Positions 20,929 through 29,055 of a DNA stretch of 64,000 bases are shown here, in pieces. The notes below the pieces were generated by a model. The model saw nothing but the letters and a program-made list of their open reading frames with translations. It was not told where the DNA came from and searched no databases. Within the stretch, counting starts at the first letter, position 1, and every line of letters begins with the position of its first letter. This stretch comes from Microbulbifer celer (GTDB lineage Bacteria > Pseudomonadota > Gammaproteobacteria > Pseudomonadales > Cellvibrionaceae), in NCBI RefSeq assembly GCF_020991125.1, contig NZ_CP087715.1:2762501-2826500 (forward strand), given 5' to 3'. Made by a program: the position numbers and the translations under genes.

Positions 20929-23900
20929 TTAATCCGGGGTCAATTCTTCCCATGACAAGCGCCCCACCCTATCTCCGGCCGGGGGATCGACTGGTCTGGG
21001 ATCGATACTACCATCAGTAATCGGAACATATTGATTGCCCCCGGAAAAGCCCGAGCCATTGGGCATCCCGCCGTCAACCCGCTCACCAACATACGCCGCG
21101 TCATCTTCATCGATAACACCGTCTCCGTTGCCGTCGTACACGCCTTCACCTTCCGGCGGGAGCCCGGTGCGGATATCCACATCCATCAGCCAGCCGTGCC
21201 CCCCCGCAGAACAGACCTGCCCGGTGGGGATAATGGTGTTGAAGAAAATGATATTGCGCAATAAGTCAGGGCGCGCCACAACCCGCTCGCCACCCTGGGT
21301 CGCACTGCCTGGCTGCAACTGGATATACCAACCCAGCCTGCTGGTACTCCAGTTCAGGGATGTACCCGTCAGTGTTCGGTTGCCATCCTGCAGGCTGCTA
21401 TTGATCGTGCGCGCAATCAGGTTACTTTTGCTCAGGCCGTACGAGCCGTTATCCGACACCGCATAAAAACCACCGGCGGTTGTATCTGTCGTATCCTGCT
21501 CTGTCAGATACTGACCGGTACCAAAGGTCACCAGGAGATTCGGTGAAGCCCCGTTTTTATAAGCGGTATTTCTCGCTACCAATGGCGCGGCGGTGATCGG
21601 TTCGCCAGAAGCCGTAAACAGAGGCGTGGCTGTACCAGCGCTATTCACCACAGTCCACTCCGCTGCCACGGTAGAATCAACATCAAACGCCCACATATTA
21701 CCGCGTAGATCTCCGGCGTATACGCGATCGATTGTGCCGTCCAGGTCCGCATCTACAATTGCAGGTGTGGATAGACCGTTTTTGTCTGCACTGCTGCCGG
21801 TACTGGTGGACAGGTAAACATGACCACTGCCGTCCAGATATACGATAAACAAGCCAGCATCACCGGTATGGCTGTTATAACCATTGCCAAAGATGGCAGC
21901 CCACTTTCCATTGGGCATACGGCCAATCTGCGGACGACTGAAGGTATAACCCAGGTTGCTGTTATCGCTGTCTGTAAACTCCCACAACACAATACTGCCA
22001 GCATTATCTTCGCTGAAGTTGGAGGGATCGGTCACGTCCAGCGCAAAATATCCCTTACCACCGCCACCAAGGCCACCCACCAGCACTGATTTCCACGCGC
22101 CATTACCGCCGTCGCCAAGATACGCATCGACCACCGTCGGCGTACCATCCACATAATATTTATGCAGGTAGTTTTGTGACGTCAGTGCGTGCAGCCCCTC
22201 TTCCAGCCCTGTGCTGGCAAGCACTGCCGGGGAATACGCAATCAACTCTTTACCCGCATCCGCGCCCGAAGTCGTTGCATTAAAACCATGCAGAAAGCCA
22301 TCATTGGCCCCCACATACACTACCGGCGTACGGCTGCTTTTCTGGCTCTTGAACGCTGCGTAAGAAGCGGCCTCGGGGAAGTCTTTGCTGGCCCAGCCGG
22401 CATCGGGTGCGCCAACATAGACCGGAGTCGAATTGACGATATCCCCCAATACGCCGCCGCGCTGCCGGAATTCATCCGCACTATTGCCTTCATTACTGCG
22501 GTCACCCCGCAGATAAGCAATCCGCTCCGACGCCCGATCATCTTCGACGGCAGTGCCACTGGAAGTATTGATGTTCAGGTCCGCTTCCGTATCCCCATCG
22601 CTGCCGTCAAAATCAAGTCCTGCGACAGTAAATGGAACCCCGCCGGTGCCGGGCCTATAAGTCAGCATTACTCGTTCATCGGGATCCATATCGTCCAGAA
22701 TATCCCCCGCATTCCAGGTTGCATCAAAGTCGATATCCCCCTCGTCATCCAGCCCCAGTGCAGACAAGCCACCACTCCAGTCACCGCTATCAAAACTTGC
22801 CGCAAAAATAGCGGAGCCCGCCTCCAGAGAAGTGGAGTTGAAAGCGACGGAGCTGGAGCTACCGACAACGGCACGGACTTTATTAATAATCTGGTTGAAG
22901 GTGACAGCCAGCTGTGAAGCATTATCTGCGCTATAGACATACGAGCAATCGGATCCCGAGCACTCCTTTTCAGGAGTGTGGTATCCCGCTCCAAAATAGC
23001 CGGAATTTGTCAAAACTTTACTATTTGAAAGATCACTATTGGCAAAACCAATCATATAACTGGCAATATTATGTTGTACCGGTTGATCATCTGCGTCTTT
23101 CAGGTCGGGCCGCAAATCCATATCGTATAAAGCCTTGACCACGTCATCCATAGATTCATCATTGCCCGTAGTACAACCATCTATACCATCGCAATTATAA
23201 TCATAATCCTCGAGTTCCGAACTGACATTTCTATCACTAGTCGGCTCCCCATCGGTGAGCGCGACCATAAAGCTTTTCTGGCAATAGTATTGAATAGCTC
23301 CGCCTTCAACCGTGCGGTTCGGTTTAGCCACGCCATTCCATATAGGTTCACTCTCGAAGATTTCGCTGCCATTTTTGGTTTCCGTCGTGACACCTTGCCA
23401 ACTTTCCTGAACAATCGATAATTCTTCGTTTTCATATCCAGAAATAAAGTAACGTCCGACGTCTTCAAAAGTTTCTCCCAGTGGCGTTCCCCCGTTAGCA
23501 CCGATAGTAGCAATCGCTGACAGCAACGAATCACGCGTGTCTGCGCTTACACTGGTCAGCCCGGCCAGCATTTCGCCTCCGTTTGCATTACCGGAGCCGT
23601 CAAATTGCATAAGGCCCACCCGAACGTCTTCAAGCCCCGCTACCAGCTCTGCTGCCGACGCCTTCATAACATCCGTTCGAGTTACAGGAACCTTAGAGCG
23701 GGCGGCGTCACCGTCTGCGCCTAGAAATTTTGCCGCGACATAGGTGCCCGCATCATTCAGCTCAGAGAAATACCAGTTCAGCAATTTACCGCTAGCGGAT
23801 TCATCCCTGTAATCGCCAAACTGTGGATCACTACCCGTGTAATAATAATTACCATAATCACCATACGCATGTATCCAAGCGCGGTAATCGTCGTCTTCGT

Positions 23901-24333
23901 CGAAGCAATTGCTGGAGTTATTCCAAGTGCGCCAACCTCCGCCATCATCTACTTTAAATTGGACACTCCCATCGGTACGATTTACTCGAAAGTTTATTTC
24001 GTAGTTGTGATTTCGCTCCACTTCAACTTCAACCCAGCCTTGAGGCCAGACCCATTGCTCTTCGGTCGTTGTGTAAGTGTTTGATATAGGGTTTGAGCAA
24101 GTCCCATAATCAGCTTCGCTTTCGTAATCACTCGGAGGCCAAATCTCTCCCTGCATAGAACCCGAGGAATCAAGCACAAACATAATATTCGGCTCAGCAC
24201 CACCACGGGTGTAAAGTGGCACATCCGACAGCTCACCCGGCGCCGCAGAAACGCTGGTTGCTAGCGTCAGTGAAAATGCCGCAATCAGAGATCGGAAAGA
24301 AACTCGCAAGGTAATTTGATCATTCCGTTTCAT
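20929..24333 (-). CDS. pilY1: PilY1/PilC-type pilus tip adhesin and assembly factor
   Basis: Large secreted protein that with minor pilins forms the pilus tip, affecting adhesion, twitching and surface sensing. Signal peptide to about residue 30 (SLIAAFSLTLATSVSAAPG); a von Willebrand A-like domain with the MIDAS-type FVLDSSGSMQGE (about 51-62); a C-terminal PilY1 beta-propeller with a calcium-binding loop DADLDGTIDRVYAGDLRGN (about 860) and GGNGAWKSVLVGGLGGGGKG; plus a second loop DGNGDGVIDEDDA (about 1070). 1134 residues, similar in size to Pseudomonas PilY1. The N-terminal half is more AT-rich than its surroundings, as expected for the variable half. Confidence 0.93.
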   Translation of the reverse strand: MKRNDQITLRVSFRSLIAAFSLTLATSVSAAPGELSDVPLYTRGGAEPNIMFVLDSSGSMQGEIWPPSDYESEADYGTCSNPISNTYTTTEEQWVWPQGWVEVEVERNHNYEINFRVNRTDGSVQFKVDDGGGWRTWNNSSNCFDEDDDYRAWIHAYGDYGNYYYTGSDPQFGDYRDESASGKLLNWYFSELNDAGTYVAAKFLGADGDAARSKVPVTRTDVMKASAAELVAGLEDVRVGLMQFDGSGNANGGEMLAGLTSVSADTRDSLLSAIATIGANGGTPLGETFEDVGRYFISGYENEELSIVQESWQGVTTETKNGSEIFESEPIWNGVAKPNRTVEGGAIQYYCQKSFMVALTDGEPTSDRNVSSELEDYDYNCDGIDGCTTGNDESMDDVVKALYDMDLRPDLKDADDQPVQHNIASYMIGFANSDLSNSKVLTNSGYFGAGYHTPEKECSGSDCSYVYSADNASQLAVTFNQIINKVRAVVGSSSSVAFNSTSLEAGSAIFAASFDSGDWSGGLSALGLDDEGDIDFDATWNAGDILDDMDPDERVMLTYRPGTGGVPFTVAGLDFDGSDGDTEADLNINTSSGTAVEDDRASERIAYLRGDRSNEGNSADEFRQRGGVLGDIVNSTPVYVGAPDAGWASKDFPEAASYAAFKSQKSSRTPVVYVGANDGFLHGFNATTSGADAGKELIAYSPAVLASTGLEEGLHALTSQNYLHKYYVDGTPTVVDAYLGDGGNGAWKSVLVGGLGGGGKGYFALDVTDPSNFSEDNAGSIVLWEFTDSDNSNLGYTFSRPQIGRMPNGKWAAIFGNGYNSHTGDAGLFIVYLDGSGHVYLSTSTGSSADKNGLSTPAIVDADLDGTIDRVYAGDLRGNMWAFDVDSTVAAEWTVVNSAGTATPLFTASGEPITAAPLVARNTAYKNGASPNLLVTFGTGQYLTEQDTTDTTAGGFYAVSDNGSYGLSKSNLIARTINSSLQDGNRTLTGTSLNWSTSRLGWYIQLQPGSATQGGERVVARPDLLRNIIFFNTIIPTGQVCSAGGHGWLMDVDIRTGLPPEGEGVYDGNGDGVIDEDDAAYVGERVDGGMPNGSGFSGGNQYVPITDGSIDPRPVDPPAGDRVGRLSWEELTPD

Positions 24334-24371
24334 AAGTAATCGGTCTCTATTTCTGAATTCTTATCATTACC

Positions 24372-24908
24372 TTACAGGGCGCGACCATAGTGCGTGATGA
24401 TAATGCGCTCGGTGCCGCCGACGCCCACTCCGCGGGAGACAATGCGGAACACCTGAATATCCGGAAATTCCTGCTTTGGCTTTCCGGCACTCATATCCAC
24501 ATTCGCCGCATCGGAATCATCCGATGCCAACCCCGCCAGCTCGATATACATCCGGCCTTTCAACTTGGTACTGCCGTTGGGGCCAGTCATTCCAACTTCA
24601 ACTTCTTGAGAGTTTGCATCAGTCCAGGTTGCACTATCGAACAGATCATTGGGGCCTTCACCGGCAGCGCGTCGCCAACCAGTAGTGCCAAACCCGTTGA
24701 TATCCGTCAATGCATCGATATGGGCTTCTCCCTGTCGCGCAACGGACTCCGCCACTTCCAAGGCCACCTTTGCATCCCTGGAAGCAAACGTCATACGCTC
24801 GCCCATCATCACACTGCGGGCGCCGGAAACGCCGATCATGGTCAGCGCCAGCAAAATAATCAGGCTGACAATAAGCACCGCACCCTGCTGACTGGAAAGT
24901 TTTTTCAT
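24372..24908 (-). CDS. pilX: PilX-type minor pilin
   Basis: Minor pilin: leader MKKLSSQQG, then AVLIVSLIILLALTMIGVSG, a hydrophobic helix opening with Ala rather than Phe, as PilX/GspK-like proteins often do. Then KVALEVAESVARQGEAHIDA. 178 residues. Its ATG shares one base with the TAA stop of pilW (TAATG), indicating translational coupling. PilX forms the priming complex with PilV, PilW, FimU and PilY1. Confidence 0.85.
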   Translation of the reverse strand: MKKLSSQQGAVLIVSLIILLALTMIGVSGARSVMMGERMTFASRDAKVALEVAESVARQGEAHIDALTDINGFGTTGWRRAAGEGPNDLFDSATWTDANSQEVEVGMTGPNGSTKLKGRMYIELAGLASDDSDAANVDMSAGKPKQEFPDIQVFRIVSRGVGVGGTERIIITHYGRAL

Positions 24909-25876
24909 TACATTCTCCCGCGATTACGCACCTTCACGGTAGCGACGTAGAGTTTACGCAACTGCCCGTCACTGTAGGTTGTCTCAGTGCCATCCAATTC
25001 GGTAATTGTCTGTGTATCGACGCCTGCCGGTTCATCACTGGTCACCAACAGCTGTAGCTTAACGGCGGTCACTTGCGCCATATTGTTCAGATTCGCTTCC
25101 GCTGCCTGCCAGATATTCACAATCCCATCGCCAGACGTATCGCGCCCGTAGCTGACCTGCATGTCTTCAATGCCCGGCACCAATTCCTGGGTATTGCCAT
25201 TTTCATCGCGCATGAAAAGGGAGTTGCTTCCCGGCGCGCCCTCGGCAATAAAGTATGTATGCTGGTAGGGTCTCAGGATCTTCGAGTCCGCGCCGTAGGC
25301 ATCCTGCAAAGTAGAACCGTGCGAGATTACCCGGTTCCCTTCGCCCAACGCACCGTTGACACCGGTGATGGCAATTACATCCCCGGCACGACAGTTTGCG
25401 ATTAACACAACATCTCCGGTTGCAATCGGGCAGTTGCCACTGACTTCCGGCAACAGCGCACTTGCCGGATCAAGCAAGCGTCCCGCTCCCGCACAGGCAT
25501 CAACAGAGCTACTGATAATCAGCACATCGGTGCCTGCTACTACGTCCTTCTCTCCCACCTTCTGCCCAGCGGCAACGTTATTCCGCCCCTGCACACCATC
25601 GGCTCCGACAGTGCCAAAAAAGCCTGTCTGAGTATTGCCGATGCTCTCCTGATCGGGCGCACAGCCCCAGTAGTCGGCCGCCCTGATTTCTTTACTCAGC
25701 ATATCAACCGCAAAGCGGCCACTTTCCTGAATGCGCGAAAAGGCTGTCTGCGTGCGAGAAGTACTGGTATTGCTCTGAAACACCTGCAGAACCCCCAACA
25801 GCAGCAGAGAGCTAAGCAGGACACCGATCATCAGCTCTACCAGTGAAAGCCCTTTTTGCTTTGTCATCATTCGCAT
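24908..25876 (-). CDS. pilW: PilW-type minor pilin
   Basis: Large minor pilin (322 residues, the PilW range) with leader MRMMTKQKG and mature LSLVELMIGVLLSSLLLLGV. Pairs of cysteines appear in WGCAPD, VDACAGAGR and NCRAGD. The central part has the RIQESGRFAVDMLSKEIRAADYWGC region that is distinctive of PilW proteins. It begins one base after the pilV stop. A start at the third or fourth Met is also possible. Confidence 0.88.
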   Translation of the reverse strand: MRMMTKQKGLSLVELMIGVLLSSLLLLGVLQVFQSNTSTSRTQTAFSRIQESGRFAVDMLSKEIRAADYWGCAPDQESIGNTQTGFFGTVGADGVQGRNNVAAGQKVGEKDVVAGTDVLIISSSVDACAGAGRLLDPASALLPEVSGNCPIATGDVVLIANCRAGDVIAITGVNGALGEGNRVISHGSTLQDAYGADSKILRPYQHTYFIAEGAPGSNSLFMRDENGNTQELVPGIEDMQVSYGRDTSGDGIVNIWQAAEANLNNMAQVTAVKLQLLVTSDEPAGVDTQTITELDGTETTYSDGQLRKLYVATVKVRNRGRM

Positions 25877-25877
25877 A

Positions 25878-26348
25878 TCAAAGCTCCACCGTCATCACAA
25901 AGTCCGTGTCTTCAGTACCACCTTTAGAGCTACCGAGATTCTTCCCGGTATGCTGCTGCTTCCAGGCAACCGTTACCGTAACTTCATCACCATTGCGGGC
26001 AATGGTCCCGGTGGATGCAGGTAAGTTCGTCTGCAGTAATTGGTCCCATTCATAGAGATCCATGCTCGCCAAGTCACTGACATTACAGGCTGTCGCACAG
26101 CTTTTCGCGGTTTCCTTTCCATCTACCGTGCCGTCGTAACCGCCCTGTGCTAGGCCTGCGGGGTTTGCGCGCATGCGCTCGACAATTTCCTGCGCCGCCA
26201 GGGCAGCCATATAGCGCTGGTTTGCACCATTACCGTTTTTTAACGACAGTGTCTGAGTGGCTGCAACACCCAGCAGGCCAACGGCAAGGACCAGCACAGA
26301 TATCAGTACTTCTATTAACGTAGCGCCCTGTTGTTTTTTCATTTTCAT
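25878..26348 (-). CDS. pilV: PilV-type minor pilin
   Basis: Minor pilin with leader MKMKKQQG and mature ATLIEVLISVLVLAVGLLGV, the PilV/GspI-like form. The body includes AALAAQEIVERMRANPAGLA, a strong PilV hallmark, and a CATAC cysteine pair. 156 residues. Twelve bases separate it from fimU upstream; pilW follows immediately. Confidence 0.88.
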   Translation of the reverse strand: MKMKKQQGATLIEVLISVLVLAVGLLGVAATQTLSLKNGNGANQRYMAALAAQEIVERMRANPAGLAQGGYDGTVDGKETAKSCATACNVSDLASMDLYEWDQLLQTNLPASTGTIARNGDEVTVTVAWKQQHTGKNLGSSKGGTEDTDFVMTVEL

Positions 26349-26360
26349 CCCCCTCCAGTC

Positions 26361-26879
26361 CTAGCTGGAACACGCAGTGTTTTTTTGCAACCGAACGGCA
26401 CCGGAAACCAACATCTGTAACTGACGGCCATAATTTCCTGTCCGCTCGTCACACATCCCCAGGTTGAGGGTATCGGTAATATCGGGTTCTCCGCGCGCAT
26501 TGAAAATAAATTCGAGGTCCGCCGTATCAATGCCGCCGACATCTGAGGCCAGCGTCAGGTTTGCGTTCTCTATGTTGAAAACGCGAACCTCTTCTCCTGC
26601 GTCATAACTTCCGTTTGCATTTGCGTCTTCAAATACCCTGAGACCGTTGGCCACATCGTCCCCTACGGCCTTGACCCCAACGCCCCCACCAAGGCGCACG
26701 GCCTCTGCCCGGGCAAACTGGAGTACGCTGCTGATTTCGTCGGTAGTGGTAACGATCCGGTAGTCCTGGATCATGGCGCGGAAGGAGGGAACACCGATGG
26801 CCAGGATAATGCCAAGGACGGCAATGACGACCATCAACTCAACGAGCGTGAAGCCATTCTGGCGAGTGGTCTTATCCAT
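26361..26879 (-). CDS. fimU: FimU-type GspH-family minor pilin
   Basis: Minor pilin of the tip complex. Leader MDKTTRQNG, mature FTLVELMVVIAVLGIILAIG with Glu5; GspH/FimT domain (DEISSVLQFARAEAVRLGG; FEDANANGSYDAGEE; IFNARGEP). Cysteines near the C-terminus (MCDERTG and NTACSS) can pair. 172 residues. First gene of the operon; no clear sigma-54 or sigma-70 promoter was recognised in the 214 bases upstream. Confidence 0.88.
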   Translation of the reverse strand: MDKTTRQNGFTLVELMVVIAVLGIILAIGVPSFRAMIQDYRIVTTTDEISSVLQFARAEAVRLGGGVGVKAVGDDVANGLRVFEDANANGSYDAGEEVRVFNIENANLTLASDVGGIDTADLEFIFNARGEPDITDTLNLGMCDERTGNYGRQLQMLVSGAVRLQKNTACSS

Positions 26880-27064
26880 TATTGATCTACTCTGGAACAG
26901 GGGCGAAGCTGGCCCACTTTTAAAAAGGCTTTATTGCTTTGCTTTATATCAATTCAGAGAATAGATGGAAGTGACTCCGTCACGGCATTAGGGCAACGCC
27001 GACAAACGGTAGTACGCAGACGATAGACGGGCAGGGCGCCCGCCTGTATTTTGACCGCCCGGGA

Positions 27065-27112
27065 AGGCTTTACCGGAGCTCGCTGGAAAGGCTTTACCGG
27101 AGCTCCCTGGGA
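27065..27112. repeat. 24-base tandem duplication covering the ispH stop codon
   Basis: On the minus strand the unit CCAGGGAGCTCCGGTAAAGC(CTTT) is followed at once by CCAGCGAGCTCCGGTAAAGC(CTT), one base different. The period is 24 bases, so the second TAA is in frame with ispH and would stop translation eight codons later if the first were lost. Confidence 0.85.
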
Positions 27113-28026
27113 AGACTGAAGCTGATATTTTCCGGAATACCCGCGATCTCATCCGGGGTACTGGCCCCCAGATCCCGCAGTTTCTGAATCACTTGCTCCA
27201 CCAGTACCTCCGGCGCTGAGGCGCCGGCGGTAATACCTACGGTATTTTTCCCGGCCAGCCAGCTGGCGTCGATGCAGTCCGAACCATCAATCAGATAGGC
27301 CTCGGCACCACAACGCTCGGCCAATTCCCGCAGGCGGTTGGAGTTGGAGCTGTTGGGGCTGCCCACGACCAGTACCAGATCACACTCCAACGCCAACTGT
27401 TTGACCGCATCCTGTCGGTTCTGGGTGGCATAGCAGATGTCGTCTTTGCGCGGGCCGCGAATATTGGGGAACTTGGCCCGCAGGGCGTCGATCACTCGGG
27501 AGGTGTCATCCACGGAAAGCGTGGTCTGGGTGACGAAAGTCAGGTCATCCGGATTCTGGACTTCCAGTTTCGCCACATCCTGCTCGTCTTCCACCAGGTA
27601 AATGGTTCCACCATTGCCGGTATCGTACTGGCCCATGGTGCCTTCCACCTCGGGGTGCCCTTCGTGGCCGATGAGAATACACTCACTGCCGTCGGTGCTG
27701 AACTTGCTCACTTCCATATGCACCTTGGTGACCAGTGGGCAGGTGGCATCGAAGACTTTCAGGCCGCGGCTGGCCGCTTCCTGTTGCACCGCTTTGGAAA
27801 CACCGTGGGCGCTGAAAATGACAATGACATCATCCGGCACTTCCTCCAACTCATCCACAAACACCGCACCGCGTTCACGCAGGCTGTCCACGACGAACTT
27901 GTTGTGAACCACTTCGTGACGCACATAAATCGGCGCGCCGAACACGTCCAGGGCGCGATTGACGATATCGATGGCACGGTCTACACCGGCACAGAATCCA
28001 CGGGGATTGGCGAGACGAATCTGCAT
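27094..28026 (-). CDS. ispH: 4-hydroxy-3-methylbut-2-enyl diphosphate reductase
   Basis: Final enzyme of the MEP isoprenoid pathway, producing IPP and DMAPP with a [4Fe-4S] cluster. The three cluster cysteines are visible: GFCAGVDRA (Cys12), [11 protein letters not shown] (about 96) and [11 protein letters not shown] (about 197). The [10 protein letters not shown] substrate motif follows. 310 residues, normal length. It follows fkpB by 23 bases in the conserved ileS-lspA-fkpB-ispH run. The stop codon lies in a tandem duplication. Confidence 0.97.
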   Translation of the reverse strand: MQIRLANPRGFCAGVDRAIDIVNRALDVFGAPIYVRHEVVHNKFVVDSLRERGAVFVDELEEVPDDVIVIFSAHGVSKAVQQEAASRGLKVFDATCPLVTKVHMEVSKFSTDGSECILIGHEGHPEVEGTMGQYDTGNGGTIYLVEDEQDVAKLEVQNPDDLTFVTQTTLSVDDTSRVIDALRAKFPNIRGPRKDDICYATQNRQDAVKQLALECDLVLVVGSPNSSNSNRLRELAERCGAEAYLIDGSDCIDASWLAGKNTVGITAGASAPEVLVEQVIQKLRDLGASTPDEIAGIPENISFSLPRELR

Positions 28027-28049
28027 AAGAGTTACGCTCTGGTCGGGCC

Positions 28050-28490
28050 TCAGTTGATCGAGGCCACTTCGAGAATTTTGACGGTGAAGAATACGGTCTG
28101 ACCGGCGAGAGGGTGATTGAAGTCGACGGTCACATCGTCCTCGCTCACTTCGCTGATCACACCGGGCAGTTCACCACTGCCATTGTCAAAGGAAACCACC
28201 AACCCCTCTTCCAGCTCCATGTCCGGGGAAAAGTGATCCCGGCGGACTTTCTGGATATTGGACGGGTTGCGTTGACCGAATCCGGCCTCCGGGGGAATCT
28301 CTATTTCGGCTTCATCGCCCGCTTTGAGACCAAACAGCGCGCGCTCGAACCCCGGCAGCAGGTTGCCATCGCCCACAATAAATGTGGCCGGTTCACCTTC
28401 GAAATTGGAGTCGATTTCGGAACCATCATCCAGCTTGAGGCTGAAGTGCAGGGTCACGCGGCTATGCTCGCCGATTTCATTGTTACTCAT
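28050..28490 (-). CDS. fkpB: FKBP-type peptidyl-prolyl isomerase (FkpB/SlpA)
   Basis: Cytosolic cis-trans prolyl isomerase/chaperone of the SlyD-SlpA group. The start is ATG 28490 ([20 protein letters not shown]); the longer frame upstream overlaps lspA in another frame and is rejected. FKBP half ([37 protein letters not shown]) with the inserted IF flap (residues about 75-125) and [14 protein letters not shown] at the end. 146 residues. It sits between lspA and ispH as in Pseudomonas and Escherichia. Confidence 0.93.
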   Translation of the reverse strand: MSNNEIGEHSRVTLHFSLKLDDGSEIDSNFEGEPATFIVGDGNLLPGFERALFGLKAGDEAEIEIPPEAGFGQRNPSNIQKVRRDHFSPDMELEEGLVVSFDNGSGELPGVISEVSEDDVTVDFNHPLAGQTVFFTVKILEVASIN

Positions 28491-28521
28491 AATACTGCTC
28501 TGAACTTTTACCCTTCTACAC

Positions 28522-29055
28522 CTACACTTCGGCGCTTTTTTCTGAACCTTCGTCACTACGATCTTTGAAGAAAAGCAGTTCGATGACCAGCATTGCCGCG
28601 CCCACGGTAATCGCCATATCGGCAACGTTGAATACCGGGAAATGCCAATTGCCGTAGTACACGGAAATAAAATCGCGCACGTACCCCAGCAGGATCCGAT
28701 CCCACAGATTGCCGAGGGCACCACCGAGAATCAGCGCCAGCGCGGTAGGCTCCCAGCGCTTCACCGCGGGCAGTCGCCAGATCCACATGATCACCACCGC
28801 ACTGAATCCAATCGCGACGGCGCCGAAGAACCAGCGCTGCCAGCCGCCGGCATCGGCGAGAAAGCTGAACGCCGCACCGTAGTTTTCTGCATAGGTGAAC
28901 TGCAACAACCCGGGAATAATCTGCAGCGCCGGGCCGTACATAAACTGGTCCACCGCCCAGACCTTGGTGACGATATCGATCACGATAATCGCCAGTGCCA
29001 GCAGGTACCAGCGCAGCGGGCTGCTGAAGATTTTATGCCCCGAATTATTAGGCAT
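28522..29055 (-). CDS. lspA: Lipoprotein signal peptidase (signal peptidase II)
   Basis: Inner-membrane aspartyl protease that removes signal peptides from lipoproteins. ATG 29055 is the start ([20 protein letters not shown]); it overlaps the ileS stop by eight bases. Four TM helices, with the catalytic aspartates in [11 protein letters not shown] (about 119) and [11 protein letters not shown] (about 145) and the [10 protein letters not shown] motif. The Trp in GNLWDR replaces the more common Ile/Val. 177 residues. Confidence 0.95.
   Translation of the reverse strand: MPNNSGHKIFSSPLRWYLLALAIIVIDIVTKVWAVDQFMYGPALQIIPGLLQFTYAENYGAAFSFLADAGGWQRWFFGAVAIGFSAVVIMWIWRLPAVKRWEPTALALILGGALGNLWDRILLGYVRDFISVYYGNWHFPVFNVADMAITVGAAMLVIELLFFKDRSDEGSEKSAEV

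Noticed and set aside
26880..27093. Sigma-54 promoter before fimU
   Set aside because: No TGGCACG-N4-TTGC pattern was found on the minus strand; a weak GGGCCAGCTTCGCC stretch is not convincing.
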